DNA of 64,000 bases, taken from contig NC_067196.1 in assembly GCF_000699445.3 (NCBI RefSeq), forward strand, positions 76,553,364 to 76,617,363, read 5' to 3'. Source of the DNA: Schistosoma haematobium (lineage: Eukaryota; Platyhelminthes; Trematoda; Strigeidida; Schistosomatidae). Shown in pieces: positions 1 to 15,059 of the stretch (position 1 is the stretch's first letter; the number at the start of each line of letters is the position of its first letter). The notes under the pieces were generated by a model. The model made no database searches. It was given only the letters and a program-made list of their open reading frames with translations, and was not told the origin of the DNA. The position numbers were made by a program, and so were the translations under genes.

Positions 1-1770
1 ATTCATCTCCTTTCAGAATAAAAAACAAACATTAAAAATATTACACTTACTATATATTCAACATTGATAATGTTATCAACTTCATATTCACATATGAAGT
101 TATTACCGCCATATAAAAAACAAGTAACTAACTAATAACAGATAAACAATAAAGAATTTACAATATTTTGAACCAGAAATGAATTCACTTTCTATTGATC
201 ACAAACAAATACGTGTATTGTATATGAGTTTGCATAGATGTATTTATATTATAAACCAAACATTATGTGTTTGGTTGTGAATATATATGCATGTATAGAA
301 GGTAACTCAACCATTATGAATATAAACTTTGTCATCTGGTTTCTTGAATAAATAAAAAAAAGAAAACAAACTAATGTGATCAGTTTTATACTAGATTTTT
401 TTTTGTTTTACTAAACTAATAACCAATTTAAAGTATGAAAATTTAATGGTGAATTATATTAGGTGTAGACAAATTTATTGATTCAAAATTTGATTCCATA
501 ATTATCTTCAATAGTTTAGATCAACTTTATGTCTACAATAAAGAGATAAATGTTTAAGATTTTATTTGACCAATGTCAACTGTTATGTAAGTTGCTCCAG
601 AGGTTGACTCGAATTGATGTCAGTAATTACAAGTTTTATTACATTTTGTTAGCTTATATCTAGCAAAGTAATTTACATTGTGAATTTATCTTATTTGAAA
701 CTTATTAGTTAGATGTATTTGAATTACGGTTTTGATATTCACACTGAAAATCGAACTCTGTGCTTAATTATCAGTTAGTATGTTTTGTCAAATACAATTC
801 AGTATAGATTGTGTAAAAGGTTCCCAACGCGTCTTCCACTAAAATATTTAGTCACACTCTTAATTCCAATGACGATTATTTTTTATAAAACCATGTTATC
901 AGTGTATCTATTTAAGGAGGTAATTCATTGACATAGACTGATGAAATTCAGCTCAGCATATATCAGCAACGTGAATGTATAATCGATTTACGAATGAAGG
1001 GATTGGTTGTTTTTATAGTCTGCAGGAAGAGTATTTTAGAAATTCAGACATAACAGCATAGAAAATCGGTTTTCTCCATAGTTTTATTTAGGCTTTTTAT
1101 TATATACAATTTCAAGTACAATTTTTACTCTTTCAAAAAGTCAAATCTGGTTTTATCTAGAATAAGGTTGTATTGTTGACGTTATAAAAATACCCTCAAA
1201 ACTTCTTTCAGTGACATTTTTTAAAGTTATTTCAATGAAGAAAAACAGCATCTGCTATAAATTACTGTTTCAATTCATAATAAAAAAATTAAGTCCACAT
1301 AAATGAAATTTTATACAGGAATACGGATAATACTATTAATTAGTACATTATTATGGAAGAAGAGAAGAGGTTATCAAGTATTACTTCAGGAGAACGTTTA
1401 ACAGAAAACACATTTATAAAATGTTAGCATGTTAAACAGACGTTTGACCTGGGTCAACCAGTATCACAGTCTGAGACATTGTTAGTGATTTCTTTGGGTT
1501 TTGAGTAACCTCCTGCAAGAGTGATATTTTCATTGATTGGCAACCAACCTCATACTCTTTTGCTGCTTAGTGTATATGAGTATAGTTAGTGATTATCGAA
1601 TTCTTTTTCATCATAGCGATTCGCCTTATCGATGAGTATCATTTACCAATCAATTTTGAAATATTTAATAAATCTTATCTCAATGTACACACAACCATCA
1701 TAACAACTACTCTGAAACTTGGTCGATAGAAATTCAACCGAGAATCAAGACCAAACAATACGATGTTAGT
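1..1770. other. AT-rich intergenic DNA, no gene seen
   Basis: No convincing exon, RNA gene or recognisable transposon was found on either strand. It is AT-rich with scattered homopolymer runs. A slightly less AT-rich stretch at about 1440-1560 may be an old repeat, but I could not assign it. Confidence 0.5.

Positions 1771-1812
<42 letters not shown>
1771..1812. repeat. (TAC)n trinucleotide microsatellite
   Basis: About 14 perfect TAC units in a row. It is not in a convincing reading frame, so it is treated as a simple repeat. Confidence 0.95.
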
Positions 1813-2074
1813 CTGTTCTATCTTTCAAATGCATTATATTATTACTTGAAGTAAAGTCACTGTGTTATCAAAAAGTGTCCATCGATTCGTTATTCAATTA
1901 GGGAAAACATGTTTCAAAAAATACATTATAAATGATTTTATGATATTTTCTTTTGAAAAAAAACACCAATTAAAACGAATTACTTATAAACTTTCAGTAG
2001 AATTGTTATTAGATTTTTTTAGGAGGGAAATAAATAATATGTGTAGTTGTAAAATATTTAGCCGTTTCCAGTGG

Positions 2075-2345
2075 AGTTCAACCAGGTCTGTTGTGAGATA
2101 TCAACTCACTGAAGACAATGGTGTACGGTGGCGCAACTTCGTGGATTGGTTGAAGTTAGACATTAATACCGTTGGATGCCGGCTCAGTGGTTTAGTTGGT
2201 TAAGCGCCTGGCGCGAATCTCGCGGGGTGCGGAATCGTGGATGCGTACTGCTGAGGAGTCTCATACTAGGGAGAAACGGCCGTCCAGTGCTTCCAGGTTT
2301 TCCATGATGGTCTAGCTTCAATTGACTCATGATTTCAATCTGTGA
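2075..2345 (+). mobile_element. tRNA-derived SINE with hammerhead motif (Sm-alpha type)
   Basis: The 5' part (GGCTCAGTGGTTTAGTTGG at about 2180) resembles a tRNA A-box region. The B box is mostly lost in this copy. The 3' part carries the hammerhead core, then CCAGGTTTTCCATGATGG and TCTAGCTTCAATTGACTC, a 3' end shared with the copies at 9.9, 47.5 and 50.1 kb. The head (2075-2170) is also shared with the copies at 49.8 and 51.6 kb. Schistosome SINEs with pol III boxes and hammerheads are known (Sm-alpha). The assignment to this exact family is from memory of its layout. Confidence 0.85.
2245..2290 (+). ncRNA. Hammerhead ribozyme motif in SINE
   Basis: Type I layout with an open helix I: GTACTG (2245-2250) can pair with CAGTGC (2285-2290) with one wobble. 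The core CTGAGGA fits CUGANGA, and GAAAC is present. Helix III is only the self-complementary CGGCCG, followed by a GTC cleavage triplet. Stem II is eroded (GTCT opposite GGGA), so activity is doubtful. A minimal stem III is known for schistosome hammerheads, which work best as dimers. Confidence 0.75.
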
Positions 2346-2610
2346 AATTTCTGAAGTCTCCAAAAAACCCTTCTGAAAATATTTAACTGTTTTCAATTTT
2401 AAATTATTTTCTTACTAAATTTAATATTTTTCTCCATGACACCAAAATTTTTATGTCAAAAGTTAAACTGTCACATTTTAATTTATACGAATATTCGTCA
2501 AGATTAGAACGAATAGTGTGACAGTAATTGAGCGCCGAGTATAGAGAAGTCATTATATGCGAAAATTATATTTGAAATATTCTCAGCGATTGAAATATAA
2601 CTAATTCCAA

Positions 2611-2645
2611 CGTTTCGTCCAGCTAACTTGTCTGGACTTCTTCAG
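2611..2645 (-). ncRNA. Hammerhead-like motif of Penelope terminal repeat
   Basis: On the minus strand CTGAAGA is followed, after one extra A, by a perfect 6-bp stem II (GTCCAG with CTGGAC, 9-nt loop), then GAAAC and the self-complementary AACGTT. This matches the hammerhead order CUGANGA, stem II, GAAA, short stem III. The expected NUH cleavage triplet reads TTG here, so this copy is probably inactive. Hammerheads in Penelope elements are known from other animals. Confidence 0.65.
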
Positions 2646-3043
2646 GGTAATAATCAAAATCAAAATTATCAAAGAAATATATAGCTTTTTAACAATCAGG
2701 ATTATACTGTGTTAAACCAATCATATTTAGATGTTGATTTTGTAAAATAGGATAAAATGAGTCAGTTAACTACAAATCATGTGAAGAATTCAACTACATG
2801 GAAATACTTAACTGAGTAACAAATCGTATGTATGTGAGTGTGTAGGTATGTATGTATGTGTGAGAGATTGATATGAAGGAATAAATAAAGTTCAAGTTCA
2901 AGGATGAAAAATTGATAATGAAACATCGATGTACATGTCAAAACGTAAATTGTATTGTTTAAAAAACTCATTGAATTCTTTCAAAATAATAACGATGCAT
3001 ATGATATTAAAAAACAGGTTTAAACAAGAGATAGGTTCCAAAT

Positions 3044-3430
3044 TTACTTGTCAAACGAAATATGCCAAGTAGTTGCCAGTTGAATACCATCTTTTCGGTT
3101 CAGGCTGTTCTTGTTCGTCCATATATGCAGTACTTCTGCTGTCAATCTTTCTTTATGGGTGTTAAAACCTTTCTGAAGTATTTTGGTCCCTTCAAAATTA
3201 ATCTTGTGTCCTGTTTCTAACGCATGTAACGCTATCGCTGACTTATTTTCAAGTTTCTTTAAATCGGCCGAGGATTTTGAAACATTTTTCAAGCATTGTT
3301 TGTGTTCCTTCAATCTTACATTCAATTGCCTGGATGTTTCTCCAACATAGGTAGCATTACAGTCATGACAGCGAATCTCATACACAATCTTCTGTTGTTC
3401 TTCCTTTGCTAATTTGTCACATTTTAAATT
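3044..3430 (-). pseudogene. GIY-YIG endonuclease fragment of a Penelope-like element
   Basis: About 125 codons are open on the minus strand. Visible landmarks are YEIRCHDC (a CxxC pair typical of the Penelope endonuclease zinc site), ATYVGETSRQLNVRLKEH (the YIG-type motif with the conserved Arg), and HALETGHKINF. The frame ends with a normal stop at 3044. It is short compared with a complete Penelope protein (about 800 residues) because the reverse transcriptase is missing upstream. There is no stop inside the fragment, so it is a truncated copy rather than a heavily decayed one. Confidence 0.8.
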
Positions 3431-5018
3431 TAATCTCTATGTAAATTAATTCTAGAATCTGATATAATTTAATATTCTCTTACCTGGGAACAAAATTACT
3501 ACCAGAGTTTGTATGATACAATGACAATGACATCACTTCCGATAGTGTTCTAAATAATTTTATATGTGTGTGAATTATAAGAACTTTAAATATTTAATCA
3601 TTGTTATTATTGAATATATTTATCAAACTTTCCTTCATACTAACCTTTGAACTTTTATATGTTAAATGTTAGATAAATCAAAAATATATTGTTATTTAAT
3701 GCATCATTTATCATTGGAAACTAAGTGTGAACATTGTTTTGAAAACAGAAATCTATAGAATGATGCCTACTTTCTACATAATCTGAAGAAGTTACAATTC
3801 ATAACCATGAAATTTAGATAAAGAGATTTTATTCAATATTTTAGTGATATAACAACATAATCGTATAATATAAAAAAATCAATGAAGAACAAAAAGAAAA
3901 CTTGAAAAAAAGGAAAATCAATAAAAGTAAACAGATACAAAATAAATGAACGTTTTTTTCATTCATCGAAGAAGCAATACGTTTTTCAGCATAGTTTAAA
4001 GAAATGTTCAATGTTTTATTGTTTTATAGAAGAATTTTCATTTAATAAACAATTTTAAATGTTTATTTTTAATGTATCTATTAAAAACTCATCATTTGTT
4101 TTGATAAAAATGAATCGATTATCGCTTTGTCATAATATTAGTGAATTTTGATTGAAACAAAAACAAAAGTAAGTTAGTTTCAGGTATTTAAACAATCTAT
4201 TGATAGTTATTGAGTTTAAATTTGAAATGTAACTATTTATTCAAGTTTTTTTATGAGTCAGATAATATTGTAGTGAACAGAACACGAATGGGAACAATCG
4301 AATGTATTTGAGTACAAAATTACAGGGTGTCTCAATAAAATCTGAGTAAGTCGTTAATTTGCAAAATATCAATCCATCTTCTCAATTTTGACTGTTCCTC
4401 TTTTCAAATATCAGTCCACTGTCTTAGATTTCATTGTTCATGCGTTTTTATATCAAATGCGTTCCGTTTGCATCCTTTCCTTATCGACCTACTGAAATAC
4501 ATTCTATGCCTGACCACTGTTATATACTACTTGTGTGTATATAAGTAACCAAACTCACAGTATCACTGTTCCTCATATAGAAGACTTAAAATAGAGTACA
4601 TAAAAATTTGTTTTGTAAATAAGTGACATTACATAACTTTATTCAAGTGGACAAAACTGTACATGGAACATCCAACTTCATTAAAAATAGAATACAGTTT
4701 AGAATGTATATTTACTGAAGTGTTTACACGTAAAAGTTAATAAAATAAATAGATTAGCCTTGTAGATAGGTAAAAATAAATACAAAAGCTAGATTGTATG
4801 ATTTCCTGTTAACTGAATTCAAAAAATTTAGCAAACAAAGTGAACCGTGAACTTGGCCATTACACAGGATATGTTGATATATTAGCATATGTTCAATTTA
4901 CACGAACAATGAATAATACTCATTGCGTATTGTCTTTTCTAATATAATTTTTTCCGGTCAGTAGTTTCATTAACATCATAGTAGATCAATGTATTTTTAT
5001 GGAAAACACTATGTATAT
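3431..5018. other. AT-rich intergenic DNA, no gene seen
   Basis: No exon-like frame with splice sites and no recognised repeat was found. It is very AT-rich, with the usual A and T runs. Confidence 0.5.
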
Positions 5019-5310
5019 GCCATTCCATCCTTCCAACCATCTTCTATTTCAGTTTACGCAGGTGAAGGCAAATGTGTCAGATGCTCAAGTTACTTTATTT
5101 TATCACGATTCACAAACTTGTCAATCACTTTGCTATATTTATTTAGTATTGTTGTAACTTTCTAAAATATAAAATTATTATTTATCATTCATTTTATCAC
5201 ATTTTTCAGTTCTTTGACAGCTATTACTTTTAAAACTAATATCCTTCGTTCAGTTTGCTAGAAATTACTGCTGCCCCAAATTATAACCGTAATGAATTAC
5301 GCCTAATCTA

Positions 5311-5354
<44 letters not shown>

Positions 5355-5430
5355 GTAGCTCGGACATCTGACACATTTGCCTACACCTGCGCAAATTGAA
5401 ATAGAAGATGGTCGGAAGCAAGGAATGTCA
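5019..5430. repeat. Inverted repeat with about 79-bp arms around a (TA)n tract
   Basis: The left arm (5019-5097) and the right arm (5352-5430) are reverse complements at roughly 85 percent by eye; both contain a core reading AAATGTGTCAGATG on one strand. Between them lies about 250 bp that includes a (TA)n run (5313-5351). This could be a small terminal-inverted-repeat element or two fragments of one repeat inserted in opposite directions. I do not recognise the family. Confidence 0.7.
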
Positions 5431-8729
<3,299 letters not shown>

Positions 8730-9256
8730 CTTCGGTGGCTTGGACATGTCATACGAATGTCTACCTAGAGAATCCCTCGTCGTGCATTATTTGATGATAC
8801 TGGGACTGGTTGGAAAAAGCAAAGAGATGGTCTGTGTATGACACGGTTTAATGGTATGAAAGAAAGCTGTACAGGATTGGCTTCTGTTGATCCTTCACCA
8901 CTCCATGGTTGGGGTCCTAGAGATGGTGCAACACAGTGGCTAGAGACATTATCAGATATGGCTCAGAATAGAAGCTAGTGGCGATCTTGCTGTAACTTTA
9001 TTCTACTTCTTTATAAAAAGTGGACATAACTTCTTTAACTGGAAGAAATCTCTCTGGCTGTACTTTTGCTAACTGAACTGCTTCTCTGATAATCATTATT
9101 TTACTATCACACACTAATTTCTGCTCGTTATTGTTGAACTTTTTCTTATACGCACCTTACATACTTAATCTCTTCACATTCTCATTATTATTGTGTGGCG
9201 CATATCTATCTGGTACTCTTTGTACCAATATTTATGTGTTTAAATAAATAAATAAT
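8730..9256 (+). mobile_element. RTE-clade LINE, 3' end (5' truncated)
   Basis: Translation from 8730 gives LRWLGHVIRM, one in-frame stop, then RIPRRALFDD and, further on, GWGPRDGATQWLETLSDMAQ, ending at a stop at 8976-8978. LRWLGH followed by RRAL and DMAQNR is typical of the C-terminus of schistosome RTE-like reverse transcriptases. The 3' UTR ends in a motif with TGTGTGGCGCATAT and TTGTACCAATATTTATG plus an AAATAAATAAATA tail. The copy at 52.6-53.1 kb is the same subfamily and nearly identical over the UTR. Confidence 0.85.
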
Positions 9257-9524
9257 AGCATTCTTATTATGTTAGTTCGTTTCACACCCCCACAAGGGAA
9301 GGAAGTTTATTTTGTTTTGTATTTGTATTACTTCTTGTTTAATGAATTTGTTAAGTATCCAGTAACCTTCAGATGCCATTTGATATTGATCAGTCATAGT
9401 GTATGTCAACTTTAACTATTTTTAATGCGGGTCTATATCTTTGATAAAGTTATGTAATTTTATTGAGTAAAACAAGAATATCAGAAGGATGTTTTGTTGA
9501 GATCATGTGTCGATTGAAGCTTAA

Positions 9525-9800
9525 CCACCATGGAAAACCTGAAAACACTAGACAGCCGTTTCGTTCTATTGTTGAACGCCTCAACAGTACGCGTCCACGA
9601 TCCCGCCTCACGAGGTTCGAACCCAGGACCTATTAGTCTCGCTCGTGAACGCTTAACCACTCAACCAACCACTGAGCCGGCAGGTATCCAACAGTGTAAA
9701 TGTTTAACTTCAACTAATCCACGAAATTGAGCGGCACATTCACTATTGTCATCAGTGAGTTACAAGCTCACAACTCCAGGAAATATTTCTTTGAGACCGT
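9525..9800 (-). mobile_element. tRNA-derived SINE with decayed hammerhead
   Basis: On the minus strand the B box is intact (GGTTCGAACCT, about 9612-9622) and the A-box region has CCGGCTCAGTGGTTGG. The hammerhead that follows has a compensated stem II (GTTC with GAAC instead of GTCC with GGAC), but the core reads TTGAGGC instead of CTGANGA, so it should be dead. It lies head to head with the plus-strand fragment at 9840-9945. Confidence 0.8.
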
Positions 9801-9839
9801 CACTAGTGTGTAGACGCTGATTAATATCAAAAGTGGTTT

Positions 9840-9945
9840 TTCGTGGATATTATTGTGAGGAGTCCCAAATTTTGACGAAATGGCCTTCCAATACTTCCAG
9901 GTTTTCCATGGTGGTCTAGCTTCAATTGACTCATGATCTCAACTA
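9840..9945 (+). mobile_element. SINE 3' fragment with decayed hammerhead
   Basis: It contains TGAGGAGTCCC, GACGAAATGGCC, then CCAGGTTTTCCATGGTGG and the common end TCTAGCTTCAATTGACTC. The first C of the core is lost and stem II is weak. It is opposite in direction to the neighbouring copy at 9525-9800. Confidence 0.75.
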
Positions 9946-10783
9946 TTAAAATTAAAATAAGAATGATTGTATAACAGTTTTGTATATCTGTTCATTCTTT
10001 GAGGATCTAGAAATTTTTTAGTTTCAGTAAGAACTAGTAACCTGATCATATTATACATCAGTGAGTGTGGATTAACTATTACTACATACAAATTATAAGT
10101 CTACTGATTTTTATAGTTTCTTACTATTCAAAACATGTTTTTTTCAGTTATTGTATATGTAACGCAGAAGCACAGATTTTTTTTGGAAATCTAATCATTT
10201 TCCGTTGCAAAACATGTGACTCTAGGATGCTGAACTTAGGTTATTCCATTAAATTTATGCTTTTGTTGATAAGTAAATTTCGAAAATAAAATGTCTTATA
10301 ATTTATACAATCATCTCAGTAATGCCTGTAGAGAGTATATGTGAAACGTATTATGGAGCCAAATAATAAGGTTTTTCTGTAAATAAAAAGAATAATAATA
10401 AAGGCTGTTTAAAGATCCAAATGTTCAATCATGTTATTTTCAAGTGTTTTTTTTTATGTGACTAAGGTAAGATTAAATGAATCATCAAAATAAATAAAAT
10501 GAAGCGTAAGTGGAAAACTATTAATTGCTATGTTGAACAACCTGTAAGGAATTGGTATATGACATCAAATAATGTGTAACATAGTGCATGTCACGGAAAC
10601 ATGCTTAAGAGATATATTTAGTTAACATCTATTTTACGTGCAAATTTGAAATTAACTGAGATACAAATCCTACTACTTGTTGATAAGTAAGTAGTGTAGT
10701 GTAACCTACACAACAGTATGTGAATTCAATATGATGGAGAACTTATTTGATGATGATCACATCAAATTAGAAAATTATCTACT
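9946..10783. other. AT-rich intergenic DNA, no gene seen
   Basis: No supported gene or repeat. Confidence 0.5.
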
Positions 10784-11265
10784 TTGTATCAACTTAGTGC
10801 AAATTTTATTCTAAGACGATTTGTTTCAGATGAAAGGCTTTGGATGTTAGAAGGGACTGTCAGTAAGATATTTTACGCTGCCCAACTTATCATTATCGAA
10901 GAGTCACATTCAGTGTTTCACCAAAAAATTAAACAGGATGTTAACAGTTGTGTTGCACTCCGTTGTGTGTATATGTCTCCCATGCATATGTTTCTGCACA
11001 TATATGAGGGAAAGCAATCGTGATTTACGGTTAAGAGTGGATGAACACATACCTTAATGGCTACGGTATCAAATGACAAATATCTTACTTCGCAGAACAT
11101 GTGGTTGAGACGGGTCATAAGGTTGACATTAAGTCAGACTTAGTAGTGCTACAGAAAAGTGTGCATAACAGAGTTTATCAAAACCTTGGATTTACGAAAA
11201 ATGAAACTACTTTTATGTCTTTGAAAGCAGTTTGATCTTAATCTTAACCTACCCTGTCAGCAGTG
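10784..11265 (+). pseudogene. Decayed Penelope-like element: RT C-terminal spacer and GIY-YIG endonuclease
   Basis: Plus-strand frames contain KIFYAAQLIIIEE followed by VFHQKIKQDV, a region that in Penelope proteins links the reverse transcriptase to the endonuclease. After a frame change come TYMRESNRDLRLRVDEHIP (YIG-type motif and the EH-P block) and later GHKVDIKSDLVVLQ-like sequence in another frame. Several stops and frameshifts separate the blocks. It is a different and older lineage than the fragment at 3.0-3.4 kb. Confidence 0.65.
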
Positions 11266-12149
11266 ATTTATTATCCAGCGTATTTTTCACATTGTTTTTA
11301 CATCCTCCACTTTATCATCATTATATTTGTTTCTTTTTGTGTATAATATCTTAAGAAGTATATGTGTGATCAGAATGTTCGAAATGTATTTGCCAAATAT
11401 ATCACATTATTCTGTTAACTTTCTTATTATCACTGCATTATATAAAAAAATCTATAAAATATACTTGCAGTGTTTTATTGGATCTGCAAGTGTTGATCAA
11501 GCTAGTGGTTATCTGGACTTAATAGTTTGGGGTTTAACGTACTGACCTTTTGGTAAAAGGTAATGTTTTTGAGCCTTAGTGTAAACTTTAACACTGTATT
11601 ACAGGAATATCATGAAGACGAGTGCTAAACAGGGCGAAACGCACATTTTGCATTCTGTCATCATCCACAATCTATCTGACCTAGATATCGTTTATATTTA
11701 GATTTTTAACTTCCATTGATACCATTAGTTCTAGATGTTCTAGGTGAAATGGTTCGTATGGCTGTTTCTGACAAGTTGAAGTAATATGATTTTGAATTCT
11801 ATACAGAAACTACCATGAGATAATGTTCTAAAGGTGCGGACTATTTTGTTCATACATAAAATGTAAACCTGTAAACCATAGCACGCATTCCTATCAGAAT
11901 ACCACACTTATGAGATTTCAATTGGTTGGAGGCTGACATTATTGCGAACGTTTTTTCGCCATAACCCAAAACTTATATTTCTCAAAGTTCAACCATTATT
12001 ATTTGATAAAAGGAATTAGATGGTGTAATAGAAGTAAGTGCTAAACATGTTCAGGTGCGCACTTTTTTCTCACAAATATTTATTTATTTTAAACATGAGG
12101 TCTTGTGAATATTGCAGAATTTCCATGGTTTAAATAACAAAATGAGCTA
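11266..12149. other. AT-rich DNA, possible Penelope 3' remnant
   Basis: No gene. At 11613-11652 ATGAAGACGAGTGCT, a short spacer and AGGGCGAAACGCAC resemble a hammerhead order with a partly paired stem II, and it lies downstream of the Penelope relic in the right direction. The match is weak. Confidence 0.35.
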
Positions 12150-12300
12150 AGCTAGATCACCATTGATAACCGGAAGGTTCCAGATCCTAGATTTGATCTT
12201 CTGTGCAATGTCGTGGATGAACAATAGCGAAGAGCCCCATGATAGGTTGAGACATGTCCAGCGCTTTTAGCTTTCGATGGAGGTTTAGCTAAGATTGGTC
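12150..12300 (+). mobile_element. Degenerate SINE copy (Sm-alpha type)
   Basis: B-box-like GGTTCCAGATCC, then GTCGTGGATG, AGCCCCATGATAGG, GTCCAGCGCTTTTAG and GGAGGTTTAGCTAAGATTG follow the same order as the better copies. The hammerhead core has lost both CTGANGA and GAAA. The identification rests on order and spacing. Confidence 0.6.
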
Positions 12301-12399
12301 TTTGATTAAAAATTAAGAAATCTATTTATTTTTCGAAAAGTCGAAGTTGTTTTACTAGTATAGGGAAATAAATTTTTTGTTACTTTTTACCAGTGATCC

Positions 12400-12850
12400 C
12401 ACAATGCTAGTGGGATAACTCCATAAAATACAAAATTAAACATAGTTTGTGGGAATGAACACAAAATTATTGGACAGCAGGTTTAAGGAGCGTAACCATG
12501 GAAGGTGTGAAAGCTTCTTCACCAATGCGCGGCTGAGTGTTAATGATAAATTCAAAACACTGTTGTCTCAAAGTGGCTTGAGCTGATCGACAAGAAGCTC
12601 TGTATACCGGTTTCATACCGTTTGGCGCTTGTCAATAAGGTGTACCCATAATCTTTGGAAAACTGATGGTCCCTTCAAAACTCGCATCAATCGACTTCAT
12701 ATTCTGAAATTTTACCACTGAGCTATTCGACTGTGGGAGTAGGTGGTTCAGATGCAGATTCTACAGGGAGACATAGACCTCCAGGATTGTAGGTATATTT
12801 TGCGGACCTAGGTCCACGGTTGACTATCGATTACCTTTAACAATTTAACA
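12400..12850. repeat. Unclassified repeat-like block, less AT-rich
   Basis: The base composition is visibly less AT-rich than the flanks, which in this window marks mobile elements. No protein motif could be read with confidence in any frame. It may be part of an LTR or a decayed LINE. Confidence 0.35.
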
Positions 12851-15039
12851 CACCAATATAATGACCGCGATGTCACGTCACTCAAACTATGTCAACCCAG
12901 GAAGAAATATAAAATCAGGATTTTTCTATCTAACGTATATTTATTTAATTTGAGTTTTAAATTTCAATGCAACCAGTCAATAGAGCATACCTTGGTATAA
13001 TAGCTTCAAAATATAGCAACACAAATTTTGTACAAAATTAATATCTAAACAATAATTTTTAAGTGTAATATGAAATCACTGAAGATAAGTATGCGTATAA
13101 TACATGTTTTATGATATCCAATTTCGTAGGTTTACAATTCCATTACAATATTGAACAAGACTAACAATAGATAAGATTGACACTTTTGAGTTATGCATAA
13201 AAGTAACCTGTAGAGACGTAGTTGACATTAAACAAAAGGGAGGCCTTTTTTGTGGTCACAGCATGTGGTAAAACAATGATCCTCAAAAGCGACAGAGAGA
13301 AAGAGAGTGGGAGGTGAGATTGGCTGAAATTAAAATCTCTATTGAGAATAAGTGACAACTAGGTCAAAAAATGTAATAGCAATCCACATTAACATGAAAT
13401 TTCGGTGAAAATAACATAACTGAAAAATAATTTGGCAGAAATGATGACTGCGTAAATCACGAGTGACAATTATATTACTGGTGACAAAACTAATAATAAT
13501 TTGAGAAATGAATTTTTATTTAAGGTGGTAGTTTGAAGTATAAGATGAATGTAATAACTTTTTATTAGTAATCAATATAATAGGTTTTTAGCATTGAAGA
13601 TGTTTGGTAAATAACCAAAGCATTCAGATGATGAGAATGAATTATACACATGAGAGAGAGAGAGGAGGAGGAGGAGGAAAGATAGAGATCAGTCATTTTG
13701 TTTACTTGTGTTACTTAAAGGGTTGAGGGATACTGGTAAATACTAAATACACACGTTCTAACTGATATTAAAAAAGAGAGATTTATTCGTGCTGAAGTCT
13801 AGTGGAAGTCAATAATCAACGAAAAAGTTCCTAAATTCTGAAAATTGTTGATACAATGAGATGTTTATCGATTGGCATTATTGAATTCTCCCTTCATTAC
13901 AAAGTTGTTTGATTTTGAAAATGGTTCTATATATTATTAAATGTGAAGGTATTTCATTTTGAGCAGATTTCAGTCTGAAACCAAAGTGAAAATCAACATT
14001 ACTTTCTAATTCAGACTCACAAACTGGGTAATACAATGTTGTATTCACGATTTGTATATTTGTATTCAAGTCAATTATTTTTACAACAAAAAATGTGTTT
14101 ATCCGATGTGGTCAAGAAATATTCTCCAATCTAGTAATTGAATAGTATATACGTTTCTTAGTAAGCCTGGTTATAAAAGTATCTAGCACAACCTTAGCAT
14201 AAACAATGGAAAAACTTCGATAGATTTAATAATGATAATGTCACTTTAATAAATATCATAAATCATTTGTCCGCTCATTTTTTTTCAAATTGTTTACGGA
14301 TCGATAATAAGTAGGCAATTATTCTAAAGTCTTAAATGATCCAGTTACTTGATATGATTTAAGCGAACAATATTCAATTACACTTTCAAAATCCAGAAAT
14401 ACAATTGCAATAATAAGCATTTAACCTTAAATACTGTACATACTAATCGAGATTTATATAAACTGACAAATTGATAGTTATGTTAGTATGAAATTAAAAT
14501 GTTTTATCCATTCATTATTTACTACATTGTTTAATGGAGATTCTGTACAAGTCATAAGTAATTTAATCCAAAAGAAGTAATAATGGTTTACTTCCGATTC
14601 AAAATCCCTAGAATTGTAACAATAAGAGATAGAATCTAATGCTTCCAAGTTTTGTGATGATTATACTACTTTTAAGTCCTTAAATTGGAATTCAGTAGTT
14701 CATAATCTGTTTGACTAACAATTATGATGTTCATTTGTTGTTATCATCAAGTTATTGTCGCGCGCTGAGTTGGTTGATGTCACATACTATGTAATTAGGA
14801 TTTTAAGGAAATTCATATCAAGGGTGGTCATATTATGATATATACTTTCTGTTGGTTTTCATGCTGTTCGTAACACAAGAAAACTCTATTTCACTTTGTT
14901 ATTACATGTTTATCCAGTTGACGCTGAATATTAATTCTTAAATAATGAAAAAAAAGATGTATGGAATCTGAAGTGTGACTGGCTCTTTGTAGTATTCTTT
15001 TCTTTCATTACTAAATTGTGACCATGTGTTTTTGATAGG
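12851..15039. other. AT-rich DNA, no gene seen
   Basis: Contains a purine tract (GA and GGA repeats, about 13652-13680) and otherwise plain AT-rich sequence. No supported exon or element. Confidence 0.5.
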
Positions 15040-15059
15040 TCCCGATAAACATAATGAGT

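Larger units (their letters stand above)
2500..3430 (-). mobile_element. Penelope-like element fragment: endonuclease end plus 3' terminal repeat
   Basis: Read on the minus strand, a GIY-YIG endonuclease fragment (3430 to 3044) is followed by about 400 bp of AT-rich sequence and then a hammerhead-like motif (2645 to 2611). Endonuclease last, then a terminal repeat with a hammerhead, is the known layout of Penelope-like retroelements. The reverse transcriptase that should precede it is absent, so this is a 5'-truncated copy. Related terminal repeats without coding sequence occur at about 16.9 and 58.4 kb. Confidence 0.75.

Noticed and set aside
1862..2203. 113-codon plus-strand frame
   Set aside because: It runs into the SINE, has no domain and no splice context, and lacks a normal ATG at its start; chance frame.
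9600..9700. Possible tRNA gene
   Set aside because: A and B boxes are present, but they belong to the tRNA-derived SINE; no cloverleaf with a clear acceptor stem was found.
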